Source: Sarcophilus harrisii (Eukaryota; Chordata; Mammalia; Dasyuromorphia; Dasyuridae). Taken from it: a DNA stretch of 64,000 nt. Shown here piece after piece: positions 27,601 to 41,400 of this stretch. The notes beneath the pieces are model-generated. The model did no database searches. It had not been told where the DNA came from and worked only from the letters and a program-made list of their open reading frames with translations. A program made the translations under genes and the position numbers. The DNA lies in NCBI RefSeq assembly GCF_902635505.1, contig NC_045430.1, positions 274,764,681-274,828,680 of the forward strand, read 5' to 3'. Each line of letters starts with the position of its first letter. Positions within the stretch are counted from its first letter, which is position 1.

Positions 27601-29365
27601 CTCGCTGAAAATAGGAAAAATGTACATGTTTGGTTACAGGACAACACAATTCTAAAACTGAAATTGCCTGGATTCTTTTTATTAAAAAAAAAAAAGCATA
27701 GAGTTGGATTAGATACTATGTAGAACCCCAAGGGCATAGGGAAAAATAAATAACTGCATCCGAAAAACAGAATCATCTTCATTTCAAATTCATGGCAGCT
27801 TGCAGGGAGAAGTCAAATCATTTTCCTCTTGATATAAAAATATGCCCTGGCCTGTTCCAGTGATTTTGTGATGATGAGAGCCATCTACAAGAGAGGATTG
27901 TGGAAACTGGAGGTGGATTACAACAAAGCATTTTCACTCTTTTTGTTGTGATTTGCTTGAATTTTATTTTCTTTCTCATTTTTTAAATTTTTGATCTGAT
28001 TTTTCTTGTGCAGCAAGATAATTGTATAAATATGTATGCCTATTATTGGATTTAACATATATTTTTACCCTGTTTCCCATATATTGGATTACATACCATC
28101 CAGGGAAGGGAATAGGGAGTGGGGGGAAGGGGGGAAATTGGACCACAAGGTTTTTCAGAGGTCAATGTTAGAAAATTATCCTTGCATATGTTTTCAAAAT
28201 AAAAATCTTCAATTAAAAAAAAAGAAAAAAATATATGCCCTGAGACATAACTCTAAAGTTTCATTTTCCCTATGAGATCTATGCCAGTTTATACAATCAA
28301 TAGAAGTGAAACATTTCTCTGATATAGAGCAGGTACAACTTCCCTGCCTGTGTTATTCCATATTATTGTCTACACTTGATTCTCCACAAAAAAGCAAAGG
28401 TGTTAGTAATATTAAATTATTTATATTTAGTTCTGAATGTTGTTATATGATTTTTCCCAGAAGCTTTACCTTAATGTTAAAATAAAGTTTGCAGTTCCAT
28501 TTACCAACAAACAGAAGGTGGCCCAGAAGGAGGTCTGAGTAGCTTATAAAAGAGTTAACATTTGTCTCAGATAATAACTTGTACTATTATTTTTTACAAA
28601 GTGGCACATTTCAAAATTTCAGTGCTTGCCTTATAATTTCAACTTTAGCATCTAGAGATGATATATCACAGATACATTAAAATGTTCTTTGGAACACAAA
28701 ATTTTACAAAGGTGAATATTGAAAACTATTTTTGCAAGTATTTAGAAAAATAAAAAGCTATTCTTTTCAAAAAAAGACAAATGTTAAGAGACAAAAATTC
28801 ATTATTTGGTAAAAATTGTTAGCAAAGCTGGAAAAGTCTGGCAGAAACTGGGCATAGACCAATATCTTATATCATTTACCAAGATAAGGTCTAAATAGAT
28901 AAAAGACCTAGAAATAAAGGGAAATATTACCAAAAAAATAAAGAATATTATATTATTAAGCTTCCTATTTTGACCTAGAAATACCATAATTAAGTCCTCC
29001 AAGACGATTACAGAAAAAGGAAAAGAACCTATCTTCCAAAAAAAATTTATAATGGCTCTCTTTGTGATAGCAAAGAACTGGAAACTGCAGAGATGCATGT
29101 CAATTAGGGAATAGCTGGAAAAGTTGTGATGTTATACTACTGTGCTGTGTGAAATGACAAGCTCAACGATTTTAGAAAAAAAAATGTTAAGACATACAAA
29201 ATGAAGAAGAGCAAAATGAGTTGAATCAAGAGAATTTTGTATACTGTAACAGCAATATTGTTTTAAGAACAGCCTTGAACTGTCTATTCTATTATAAATA
29301 TCCAAATTAACTGCAAAGGACATATGAAAAAAGATGCTATCTGCATCCAGAGAAAGAACTCACGT

Positions 29366-29407
<42 letters not shown>

Positions 29408-32400
29408 GTCTAATGATGGCCATCTTAGGCCAGGGGAAAAGATTTTTTTAAAATGAAAGAAAATTACTTGATAATTTTGTTCTATATTTTAAAATAATAA
29501 CAAGTTGTACATAACAGGGATGTAGTTTAAGATAAGCCTCTTTTTTTCTATTCTACTTTGGCATGGAAATATTTGTTTTATTAAGTTCAAAATTTAAAAA
29601 AAATAAAAAGAAGAAGAAGAAGAAGTAGTCAGCTCTCCCTTTGTTTCTCCAAAGTGGACTTTCCTCCTCAAAAAGTCCAATTCCCATATAGAATGTTTTC
29701 ATTGAAGAAATAAAAGAATCATCGGCGTAGAAGTTTTCTAACTTGAGTCTTAAATCACCTGTGTCGCATGTGGAGCATATACTTTCTTGGGTGAGAATGA
29801 GAGACTTTTTCCCCCCCATTAAATATGACTTTTAACTCTAGTCTTCAGTCAACTGCTTCCTTTTAATGTGAGAAGAAGAATGAAAATGGAAAAAGAAGAG
29901 CATATTGTCCACATACTCCTAAGAAAATGATCCAACCTGAGAGTCAAGACTTTTCTCAGTCACAGACTATAAGAGGAACACAGATGAAGAACAGGATGGG
30001 ACCAATAGGGCAGAGGGGCCCAAGTCGCACCTGTAGCTCCAGGGAAGTCTGCTCAACCTTTAGCTCTAGCTCTCTGTAACTTTCAAGCAAGGCCTCCTTC
30101 TCTGCTTTAAGCTTTTCATTCTCTTCAATTAGCTTCTGGTCCTGCTTGATTTTTTCCAGGCTGACATTTGATCCTAAATTAAAGTCGCCAACAGCTAACC
30201 TTTCCCTGTTAAAAATGAGTAAGAAAAAATAAAGAATAAAAAGAAATTTATCTCAGTTTTCAAACCCAGAGACCTGAAATAAGAAGCCCCAAACCCTTTC
30301 AACATTGTTCACAATGACATTTGTGACTATGTCAAGGTGAGCTTGGTGATTGACCCATCCTGAATATTAACTAGTCTACAACATACAGACATCTGGGGAG
30401 AAAAAACTGACTAAATTCTAGAACTAAAAATAATACTTAAAAAAAAAACCATAAAGCAGCAGTACCTGCCTCCTCTAACTCCTATCCAAGAAGTATATAC
30501 AGGAACCTCACAGTAACATGATAGAAAGTAGTTCTGCCATGGACTCTTCCACCAATGGAATTGAGAACTGAAGACCCTCACTAATATCTGCCTCTGTCTT
30601 TTAAAGGTGGCAAATTATAGCCTGAGTCTCAAGGAGAACATCCTACAATGAGCCGTCAACCCAAACCAGGCTTTCAGCTTCAGTGAGTTCCAATTTCATA
30701 AGTGGAAGCATTTTTCAATAATATTTCATTTCCTTAAAGGATACATTAAAACTTCAAAAAATTGTTTATTTTTTTCTGAATAAAAATGGACAAATGAGGA
30801 TAAAACATACCTATACTTAAGGAAATAAAAAAAGAAACACTTCAACAAGGCCTTCTTTTCTACATCTGCCTTTGCAATTAAAGATTTGGTGATCTTTTAA
30901 AATATTAGAGAATTGTAGAATAACCAGTACCAATAAAAGTGTCTTCATTCCAGAAGCCTCCCACATTACTCATTGCCTCTCTGATGGGGCCTTATAGATT
31001 TATTTATCGCCTATTTCTATCACCCATTTATAGGATATTTATATGTTATGCATTTATTTAATACATATTACATATTTTTATATATTGTAAGATATTTATA
31101 GGATAAGAAATAGAAATCAAGGCTATAGCATCAGGTTATAGAACTACAAGACCAGAACCTGTATGCTCTGGCTCAGCACAGTAACATCCCCTTATAGAAA
31201 AAGCAATTCCTTCCCACCAAAAACTTACTTTGGGAATGTGACAAGAGTTTTTGTCTTTAGGTCTGGGACCATTCGCCCATTGAAGCGGCCCTTTGGCCTA
31301 GTGAATGCTGACGGATTGGGCCTATGTCCCCAGAGGGGAATAGGACTTTTGAGGTTCCCAAGGCCAAGCTGACCAGGGTCAGTTTTCTTCTCCTCAGGGA
31401 CGTTATTGCTGGAAGGGAGTTTGCATTTCTCTGCATACCCTTTCTTGGCCACTTCTTCCCCAATATCCACGTTACCATACTCAGCCTGAGCGACAATTGT
31501 ACCATCTTGGTATGTAGCTTTATGTCGCATTTTTATTTCCTTTTCAAAAATCAAGCTCCCCAAAAATGATCTGCCCTAGGAAAGACAGGAAAGAAGAGGG
31601 TTATTAAATTCTATGTTATGCCCATCTTCCCAAGGTCATCAGAGTCTCATAGAGCTTGGAGCCAGAAGCAAACTGATTAGCTCATCTACTGCTAACTGTT
31701 CATTTTACACATGGACAAACTAAGGCAAGTTGAGATGCCTCAGCAAATCCAGAAAGTACAGGGCAGAAGCAGGATTCAAACTCAGGTTCTTCACAGATAG
31801 CTCTAAAAGGATCTAAAGAGTTGGACACAACTAAACAACAACATGGCAGACATACTGGTAGAGTTTACCATATTCTTCTCCAACTCATTTGACAGATACA
31901 GGAAATCGGGGCAAACAGTTATGAGTTCACATATATAGTCAGGTTCTAAGCCACTTCTGCAATCTTCCCAACTCTGGGGCCAGCACTCTGGGCACTAGTT
32001 GCCCCTTCACCATATGATGCTAATCAAAGATCATGATTTTTCTATTCTGAAAAATTTATTTTTAAATAATCACTTCTCCTTACTGTTTATATACATGTAT
32101 ATGTATATATATATATATATGAATACCATTACATCTATAACACTATAATAATAATAATAATAATAATAATAATTCTTAACCAAAATGGCTTCAAAAAAAC
32201 AGCAAATTTGCTGCCAGGGAACCACTAATACAGGAGACTCAGGATTACAGTCCAGGCCTGGGATTCAGAAGTCATCCCCAGTGAGAACTATTTCTGCTAT
32301 GCCAGAAAGAACTAAATAACCGGCGTGGAGAAGAGGATGTACTCTCACATAGTTCAGCATGGTGCACCACCTACTGAGGCAGCCAGTCACCTCTTCAAGC

Positions 32401-35400
32401 CCAAGACTAAACATTTTACGACTTTCCTTAAGAAGAGTCAATAACTCTCTATTATTCTGTGCAAGATCAGGCTCACTTGCCAGTTCCTATCATCCTCTCC
32501 TTATCTCCCAGGTTTCACACTCTCTCATTTTCCATATAAACTTACACTCGGACTCTACACACAAACACTGCAGGGTATAACCTCTTTGAGAGTGTGAAGA
32601 AACTGTACCATTTCCTCCTCATCAGCCACTCTAAAGATGTCTAGAGTTCTTATCAATCCCTTCAAAATGGGGAGAGATCCTTCAGTTCCCTCCACCTAAC
32701 CCCAGAACAAGGGCAGGACAGTTGACTTTTCTAACAAAGAAGCTTTGCTCCTAAGGAATTTGTTTTAATTCCTTTTAATGTTCTGGAAACCCTAACTCCT
32801 TAGCTAATAATAGTTTGCACGGGTTAAATTGCCCATCCCAAGTCACATAGCTATCGGTAAATTAATTTACTCCCAGGTTCTCTGACTTTCAGTCCAATAT
32901 TCCTCTCACCACAGAAAGACAAGCACATCTACTTCTCCATCACCCACTAAAAGAATTTCAATAGTTCCACCATAGGATGCTGGTGTAAGAATGTACATGA
33001 TATCTATTTAGGGATTAATTTTTCTTTTTCACACAAACAACTATTGAATTATCCCAATTTCTATAAAATAAAGAAAAAATATTATTTTATTAGACCCCTC
33101 AGCTTAGAGATACATTTTAAATGCCTCATTTCTGTCTAATCTAATAAAGAGTTTTTCCCTTAATACTAAAATAATTCCAGAAGTTAAATTCGAGAAGCAA
33201 AAGTTTCTTAGGATCTAGGAAAGAAGATAAGATGTTAATACCTACACCATAACATAAGGTTTGTCCAAAAATGAAACAAACTGTCTCAGGAAATAGTTTC
33301 TTCCCTTACAAGAGGCCTTTTAAAACCTAGATGATCACATTCCAAGGCTTGTCACAGATTACAATTAAGGCAAGAGTTAGTTAGATGGCATGAAATTCCT
33401 TCCAATTCAGAGATTCTGTGACAAGTTCATCCCTTCCTCCAAAGTCAAACCTAGAGCAGTTCAAAAAGGATGCTGAGCTTTCAATCCTAACTTCTCCTGC
33501 AAAGGCAGCCAGAATGACTGATTCTACACAAAGACTCTCCCAGTCAACTTCTACTTCCTCCCCACCTTTCCTCTGCTTTCTTTTCCCCTTATACCAACTA
33601 CTGCTTTTACCCCCATTTTGTTTCCACTGGCTATATTTATTAGAGTTTATTTAAGCTCTCAAATCTTAACAGGAGAAAATTTGCTTCCTTACATCAAGTC
33701 TTTAAGTGGTTGCCACTGCTGAACCCCTTCACACCAATGCCCCTGTACTATCCTAATTTAGAAGGGAAGCTCTTTTAAAGATCGGGGCCTTTACATTCTG
33801 CATAACTGCTACAAGGCTAAGCAGAAATCACAAAGATCCACAAAGAAGACCTGTAAGCTGGCATCACCTATTTAAGGGGAAAAACTGCTAAATAACATTT
33901 TTCCATGACACTCAAGTTCAAAAATGTCTCGTTGTGTAAAAACAAAAAGCTATTGCCTAAACTCATTTCCTCATATAAAACCAATAAAATGAAGGTAGAT
34001 CATCTATGAAGTTTCCTCCAGCTCCAAAAATATATGGTTTTAAATATATGGCAAGCATAAACAAATTTATACTCAGGAAATTCAAATTTTTAAAGTACTT
34101 AAGACTGCTCTTAAACCTCTCAATGACAAAATAATGAAGATTCTCAATTGTTGCTTAAGCTTACATTCAATCACACAAGAACAACTATTTTCATTTAGAT
34201 TTGATTCACTTCAGCATAGAGAAATGTTTCCTCTAATGATGACAAGTGTCACAAGGCTACTTTACATAAAACACCTGCAAAATTCTCAGGGAAAAAAAAC
34301 ACAGGTAATTACAGGTACCAGAAGGCATTTTAATTTTGTGTATTATAATCTCAATTAAATTACTTTTCACCCAAAAAACCCCACCACTTTGCTAAAATGG
34401 AATCCCAAAGCAAATAAGCAGGTAATTTTATACTGAAACAATCCCAACAATCATTGCAAAACAGAAAATTGGGGGGGAAATTGGTATGAGAACAGAGGTC
34501 TGAAATTGCAATCTCCTTTCTTGGGTTTATATGTCATCACAACAAAATCCTAAAGAAACGAATAAACTAGAATGTAATTAAGACACATTACATTTGCTTG
34601 AAAACATCAGTCTCCCAAACCCAAATCTCACTAATTCAGGTGTTACTAACTTTGAATTTAAGATACTAAAGAGGAGTTGCAAGATTATCTTTGTTCAAAG
34701 ACATAAGAAAGAAAAATTTATGGAGACAATGCTTGAAATACTTCAGAGAATATATTTTTCGTGCTTTTGCAAATCAGAAGAACTGATATATAAATATATA
34801 TATATATATTTGTATATTTATATTTTCAAATTGCAAAAAAATCACTTCTATATTTAAACAACTATACTCGGATCTTTTCACAAGAAGTTACCTTTATTTC
34901 AAAACCTTATAATATATTCATGACATTTCCGAAATTCAGTGAGATCAATCCTAACTTCACTTCAAAATAGATAAGGGATAGACTCAAAGCACAGACTGAA
35001 ACATTCCTCCTCCCCTTTATTTTGATATGGCTAATGGAGGAATGTATATTGTTCCACTATGTTTCTAACGAGCTTTATTTTTCTTGCATTCTCAAATGAC
35101 AGGGTAGAAAGAATGCGAACCCTAAAGTAAAATAAAATAAAATTTTAAAAATAACTGACTCAACAAATAAACTTTAGGGAGTGGCCAAATGGTTTGCTCA
35201 GTCACAAAACTAGAAAGAATAAAGAGGAGAAACCAGACCCAAGTCTTCCATCTCAAAACCATCACTATCCACTACACCATCCTTCATATTGTACCTTCAT
35301 CCTTCTATGTTTTTATTCAACTTGAATTGGGATTTAAGAGTGATTATCATGACAAGATAGAACTTTGCTTCTGAAGACTTTCTGAACATCACAAACTATT

Positions 35401-38400
35401 GCTATCTGATGGGCAAACTGAAATTAAGGTCTCTATACTTTAATATCCTACTTATTTTACATTATTCATAATTCACAAATTTCAAACATTCAGACTAATC
35501 TTCCTTCTGGTTTAAAGTAATGAGGTTTTAATATACTTTTATTTCATTGAGATTTTACCCAATACCCCACATACCCTGTTTCCAAGGAAAAAGCTTCAAC
35601 ATTAAAGTTTATTCCCTCACTTACATATAGGAAGTTGACTTGCCTGGTCAAACTGAGTAACTTCTTGTCCAGAAGGAATCTGTAGTCCCCAGAGTCTATA
35701 TTTTTTTGCTACATCAGGAAACTGTAGATTCAAAGGAATCTCAACAATTTCGGAGCGATTTAGAATCTCCGTATTTCCATAGTCAATGTACCTTACCAGA
35801 CACTATGAGAGAAACACAAAGGAGAGTCAAAATTCAAGTAGTTTATTCTAGTCCCGAGAGAAAAAACAACATATTTATGTTATCTGTACATATTTATGTA
35901 CAGATCAATTATCTGTAAGCTTCATACTAAACCACATGGGCCATGTTCCCTCAAACCTGGCACATCCTTTACTAAGCATTTATTATAAGCCAGGCACCAA
36001 ATGATTTTAGAAATCAAGGTATGCTATAACTTCAAAAGAAATGAAATCTAAGGCCCAAGAAATAAGTGATACTTCAGACAATATTTGTTCTACTTTTAAA
36101 TGCAATTTTTAAAAATTTGGCATCTTTTAAAAAGAGATAATGCAGGATTACATTGCAACAACAAACATAGGCCCAAGGATTTCACTTCTACCTCCTACTC
36201 CAAATGTCACATAGCTGTAATTATTCTGCTTTCTTTATTTCAGCATGGAAGTAAATATGTCACTCTAAAGGAAGAATGAAAGAGGAAAGGAAATGCAACC
36301 AATTTCTATTAAATACCTACATTGTACAAAACATTGAACTAGATATGCGAGGAATATCAAAAGAAAATGGAACATCCTGCCCTCAAGATGCTCAAAGTTA
36401 CAAAACAAAATGAGACACAGACAAAATAATCCCAAGAATAAGAATGCACGGGGAAAGAGGAGAAAGATTTTGTAGGCCTCAGAAGATAGCATCTGAGGGA
36501 CACTTTCAAAGAAGCTCATGAGTCTGAAAGATGGGAGAAGGAAGGAAGCGTCCTTATGCCAAAGACACAGAAGTTGCATGGGGAAAACCAGAAAGCTAAT
36601 TTGAGCAGAACAAAAAGGAGGAATAATCTGAAATTAAATTGGAAAGATGGCTGGGAGTCATACTACAAACAGAGGAGTCTAAAATTTTGTGCTAGGGGTT
36701 AGTGCAAGTCAATGAAGATTGTGACATAGTCAAATTTATACCTGAGGAATATTTATTGGGCAGCTAGGTAGAAGATATCTGTGGCAGACTGGATGGAGGT
36801 AGAAAAATGAGGAAGCTAGATGGGAGATGAAGGAATAATGTAAAGAAAAATAAGTATAAAGGCTGTTGGGAAGGGAGACTGACCAGACTTGCAATGGGCA
36901 GAATAAAGAGGATAAAGGAGAATAAAGAACTGGGTGCGGATCAAAATCACAAACACCAGAGATTGCAAGTAGAAGGGTGTCCTTGACAAAAACAGGGAAA
37001 CTTGAGAGGGGATGGAAGAAAAGGAAAAAATAAATACTTAATGTTTATTCATTTCAGTCACAACCCCATTTGGGGTTTCTTGGCAGAGATATGGAGTGAT
37101 TTATCATTTCCTTCTCCAACTCTTTTTACAGATGAAAAAACTAAGGAAAACAGGGTTGAGTGATTTGTCCAAGGTCCCATAGCTAGGAAGCATCTGAAGT
37201 CAAATTTGAATTCAGGAAAATGATTCCCCATCCACTGAATCACCTAGCATTTATTAAATATCTATTAATCATTCCCTCTGCTAAGTGCTTTACATATATT
37301 AACTCATTTGATCACCCTTCAATGTAATTTACCCAAAACTGTAGCAGAAATATAAAGAAAACTATAAATAGCAGAGTCAAAATCCAAGTTTAGTTCCAGG
37401 AACAAGAAAGAAAAAAAAAGCCTGGAAAAAGGAAGGGTAGTGGCTATTAAAGTTAACAGGAATTCTGCTTTGGAATATGTTGTATCCAGCTATGGTTGGT
37501 AACGCAGGAATGAAGGTCTAGAGAGATAATAAGGAATCTCTAGATTTGAAAATCATCTGCATAGACCTGATATTTGAAACTCAAAGGAGCTAATGAGTAC
37601 CCAACAGAAGAATAGGAGGAAAAAAGAAGAACCAAGACAGAATCCTGTGGCCTCACATATTTATGAGGCAAGATATAGGATTATTAATTAACAAAAAATA
37701 TTAAGAAAAAAAATGGGCCTACAGGTAGAAAAACAGCAGTGGCACAGAAGTCAAGGGAAGATAGAGCAGCTCAAACAAAGTCAATATTATCAAATGCTAC
37801 AAAACTATTACATAGAATAAAGAATGGGGGAGAGAAAGGGAACCAAAAAAATAGCAATTATTTACTTCCTAATTCCAATTATGATCAATTACACTCTGGG
37901 CCCTACATAGGATTCCCATATGTAATTTTGGACAACTTCTTCCTGACTCCAGAAACTTGGCTAGATCACTAATATTTGAAAATAAAGCTACATTTTATTT
38001 AAATTATCTGAAAGCCAATTTCATAAACTTATTATTGACTTATTGAATATTGAATTGACTTTCAACGTTTTTCTTTATCACTATCTAGGTACTAAACTAT
38101 GAGGAACCAGTAATATGGAAGCCAAAGTAGAAAACTACTCCTCCAAACCCCGCCACCTCCACCACCAGCTACTGTTAATGTTCTTTTGCTCCCCAAATTG
38201 CCTTGCAATTATTTATCTGTATGTGCTTTCCATGTCTCTAATAAAATGCAAGCTCTTCGAAAGCAGCCCTAGCCTTTATATTCCTGGCATTCATTTCATC
38301 AGTGTTTGCTAAACTAGTTACTGTTAGCCAGAGGCTCTTTTTCTACTCTTTCTTCTGGCTACCATTATCAATGAAGAGGGACAAGACCTCAAAGGGCTCT

Positions 38401-41400
38401 AATCTTAATTCTCTCATTTTAGAAAAGATGAGAATACTAAGGTCTGAAGTGTTTTTAAATGGTTGGCGCCAGGTCATATTCTTCTGTCTCTCTTCATTAA
38501 CCATTCACATCTAGAGATATCATACAACTATTTCTACTGCATAACTTTAAAAATTCAGAAACATTCTCAAGAGTATAAACCCTACTGACTGATTCTGAAG
38601 TTTAATAACTACTGATGACCCTCCAAAACCACTTCAATTTTGCATCCCAGAGTGCATACATCAACGCAAAGAATGAAATATTTTTGTCCTGCCTTTTCAT
38701 CGCTGATGACTTTCTGCACTTTGCATCTGTACCAGCACTTATCTTCCGAAAACAACCCAGCATAAATCTGCAAGAGAGAAAAGTTAAACAAGATTATCAA
38801 TCTATAAGCATTAAGTGATGTTGGGAAGACAAAGCTTAAAAATTTTTAAAGTCCCATTTTTAAGGAGCTCCCTTTCTATCAAGAGTCAGAATTAATATGA
38901 ACATGTATAGGGAAACTCTAAAGTCTCAGTGCTGTTTTAAGCTTAGAAGAGCACAAAGTTTTTTGGATACATCATATAACACATTTTTGGTTAAGCAGCT
39001 TTCAATAAAACAAACTATAGGCATAATTACTTATCGCTTTTATAGCTTTTTTTTTCTTAAACCCTTAAAATGCCATCAAGTCTAATTATAAAACTTGAGT
39101 TGTATCCCAAAAAGATTTACATACTTCACTAATGTACTAATTTGTGCAGAGTAAATCATGTTAAAGGTCCTTAAATTTTAGCAGGTTATATCTTTCAACT
39201 AGTTCTTTCATGCGCTTGAATATTTTTTCATTAAAGTTACAAAAGGAAAAAAAATTACATTACGATAAATTTATCCTTTTGAATACTTGAAATAAAGCAA
39301 TTATCTCTGTCTCTTTTTTGTACTAATAAACTCAATGATGAATCACTCAAACCACTGGGGTATAATACTTCCTGTCCCCTATATGGTTTTCTGGTTCAGT
39401 CAAAAACATGCACCCTATTGTGGGTAAAAATACCAAGTAGTAGCTCTGTGGCTGAATTTGCTAGGATTATCCCAAGTAGTCCACAACAAAGGAGGAATTA
39501 CACTGGCAACACAAACATATAAGGCAGACAAAATACTTCGGAATGAATTCAGAAATATATCTATTCCTTGTCCCACTCCAATTGTTTCCTGACTTACCCC
39601 CTTCTCCCAGTAGTCAGGGATCCAAAATACCCAGCACTTTGCTCTGTCACTCAATGTCATGTTGTATTAGCACCTGACCCACCTCCTGCCACACTCTCAA
39701 AATCCTTACTCATAGACCAAGTCTTATCTGAAATCTGTAAATCCTGCTTTCTCCTAGAAAGTTGATGTGCACACCAGTTTTATGAACTGAATTACGCAGA
39801 AAGGAGATAGTGACAGTTGTTAATCAGGGATCCACAAAGACAAAATATTCATACAAATCTTTAACAGCTAAGTCATATTTTATAAGCCAAAGTACAAAAG
39901 GCTAAGTTTGCTTTCTTTTAATCAGCCTGAATTGAACCTAATTTGGATGCTCCCAAATTAGAAAAAAAAAATCCAATTTAACTTAAACAGTTATTAAGTG
40001 CTTCCTAATTTGGAGGCAAAAACATGGGCTATTTTAATTGGAAGTTCACATACATGAAGGAGAGGATGAAGTGAGATTTGAATTGGTTTGGAGCCAGCCA
40101 ATCAAAAGCCTTAAAAACTAAACTGAGGTGTTTTCAGTTTATCCTAAAGGCAGGAAGGATCCCAGGAAGGGTTTTCAACAAGAGAGCGAGTGCCTCAGCA
40201 AGATTTTTAACAACAGCCCAATTCTAAAGTGGAAGCCAGAAAGAAGAGCAAATAATTAATTGGGAGGCTATTAGAACAGTCCAATCTTGTGGTGATGAGA
40301 ACCTTAGCACAAGAAAAGAAAAATAAGTCCCAAAAGGGTTGTGGTTGAGAAGACAATTGGGTCTCTCCTTATATAACTTCAGAGCAAGGGACATCCAAAT
40401 CTAAGAAATGGATGCTGTTATCTTCTAATTGGTTTTTGTTGGACATGGCAATGAGATTATTTTTAGTCAACTTAAAACTCCCTTCCTTTTCACTCACTTA
40501 GACATATGAATTTCTCTTTGCATTGCTGGGAGAAAGTATGCATATTATTCAGGTCAGCTCCAATAAAATATATACATGGTAAGAGGTTCTAATCATACTT
40601 TGTCCTACTTTTATGACACTCTAAATCATAGCCTCTCCTTTGAGCACTTATAACATGACTTTTAAGAGCTTTTAGAATTACAGTTCATACAGGTTTCTAA
40701 ACATTTATTATCAAATACCAAAAACGTACTATCAACTCTAGAAATTAAGAAAACATGACTTCATATTCAGACAAAGAGAGGAAAACTAAGTTTATAAAGA
40801 ATGAATGAAATAATTATATCAAAAATGCCTTACCTTGTTTAGGTCAGGATTCCCAAAAACTGAACTGGACTGAGGACAAACTTCAGCCAAAGCACAACCT
40901 ATCTTCACAATATCACGATTTCTATTGATACTCTATGAAGGGATAAATGCCATGGAATCAAAGGAAAGAAAGAAAAGCAAGAGATAAATGTGTTAACTCT
41001 GATCCGACAGGTTTATGTTAATTGGCAGTTTTTTTCTGTCACCATTTTTTCCCTCTAGAATTGACAATTTCATTGCCATGAGTATTCTCCACACTACTAC
41101 AGATTGCCTCTACAACTTGGTAAATGGTCTTTGTGATTTGTTGTGGCCAAAAATATTCTATACCCCGTGTAGAGAACCTAGTGACCAGCCCCTCTGAATT
41201 GAGTTAGCTCTATCTCAGGTCACAAATGCTTGGCTGCCTGACCCACCCAGACTCTGATTTGGATTAAGACCTGCTAGACCACGCACACCTTGCACTTTGA
41301 CTCTGAGAAACCAGGATCATCTCCTTGCCATAGTGAGGCACAGCAAGAAGACCTTAAACAAAATCAAGACAAAATAAAAACAACTAGTTCTTTGAAGATA

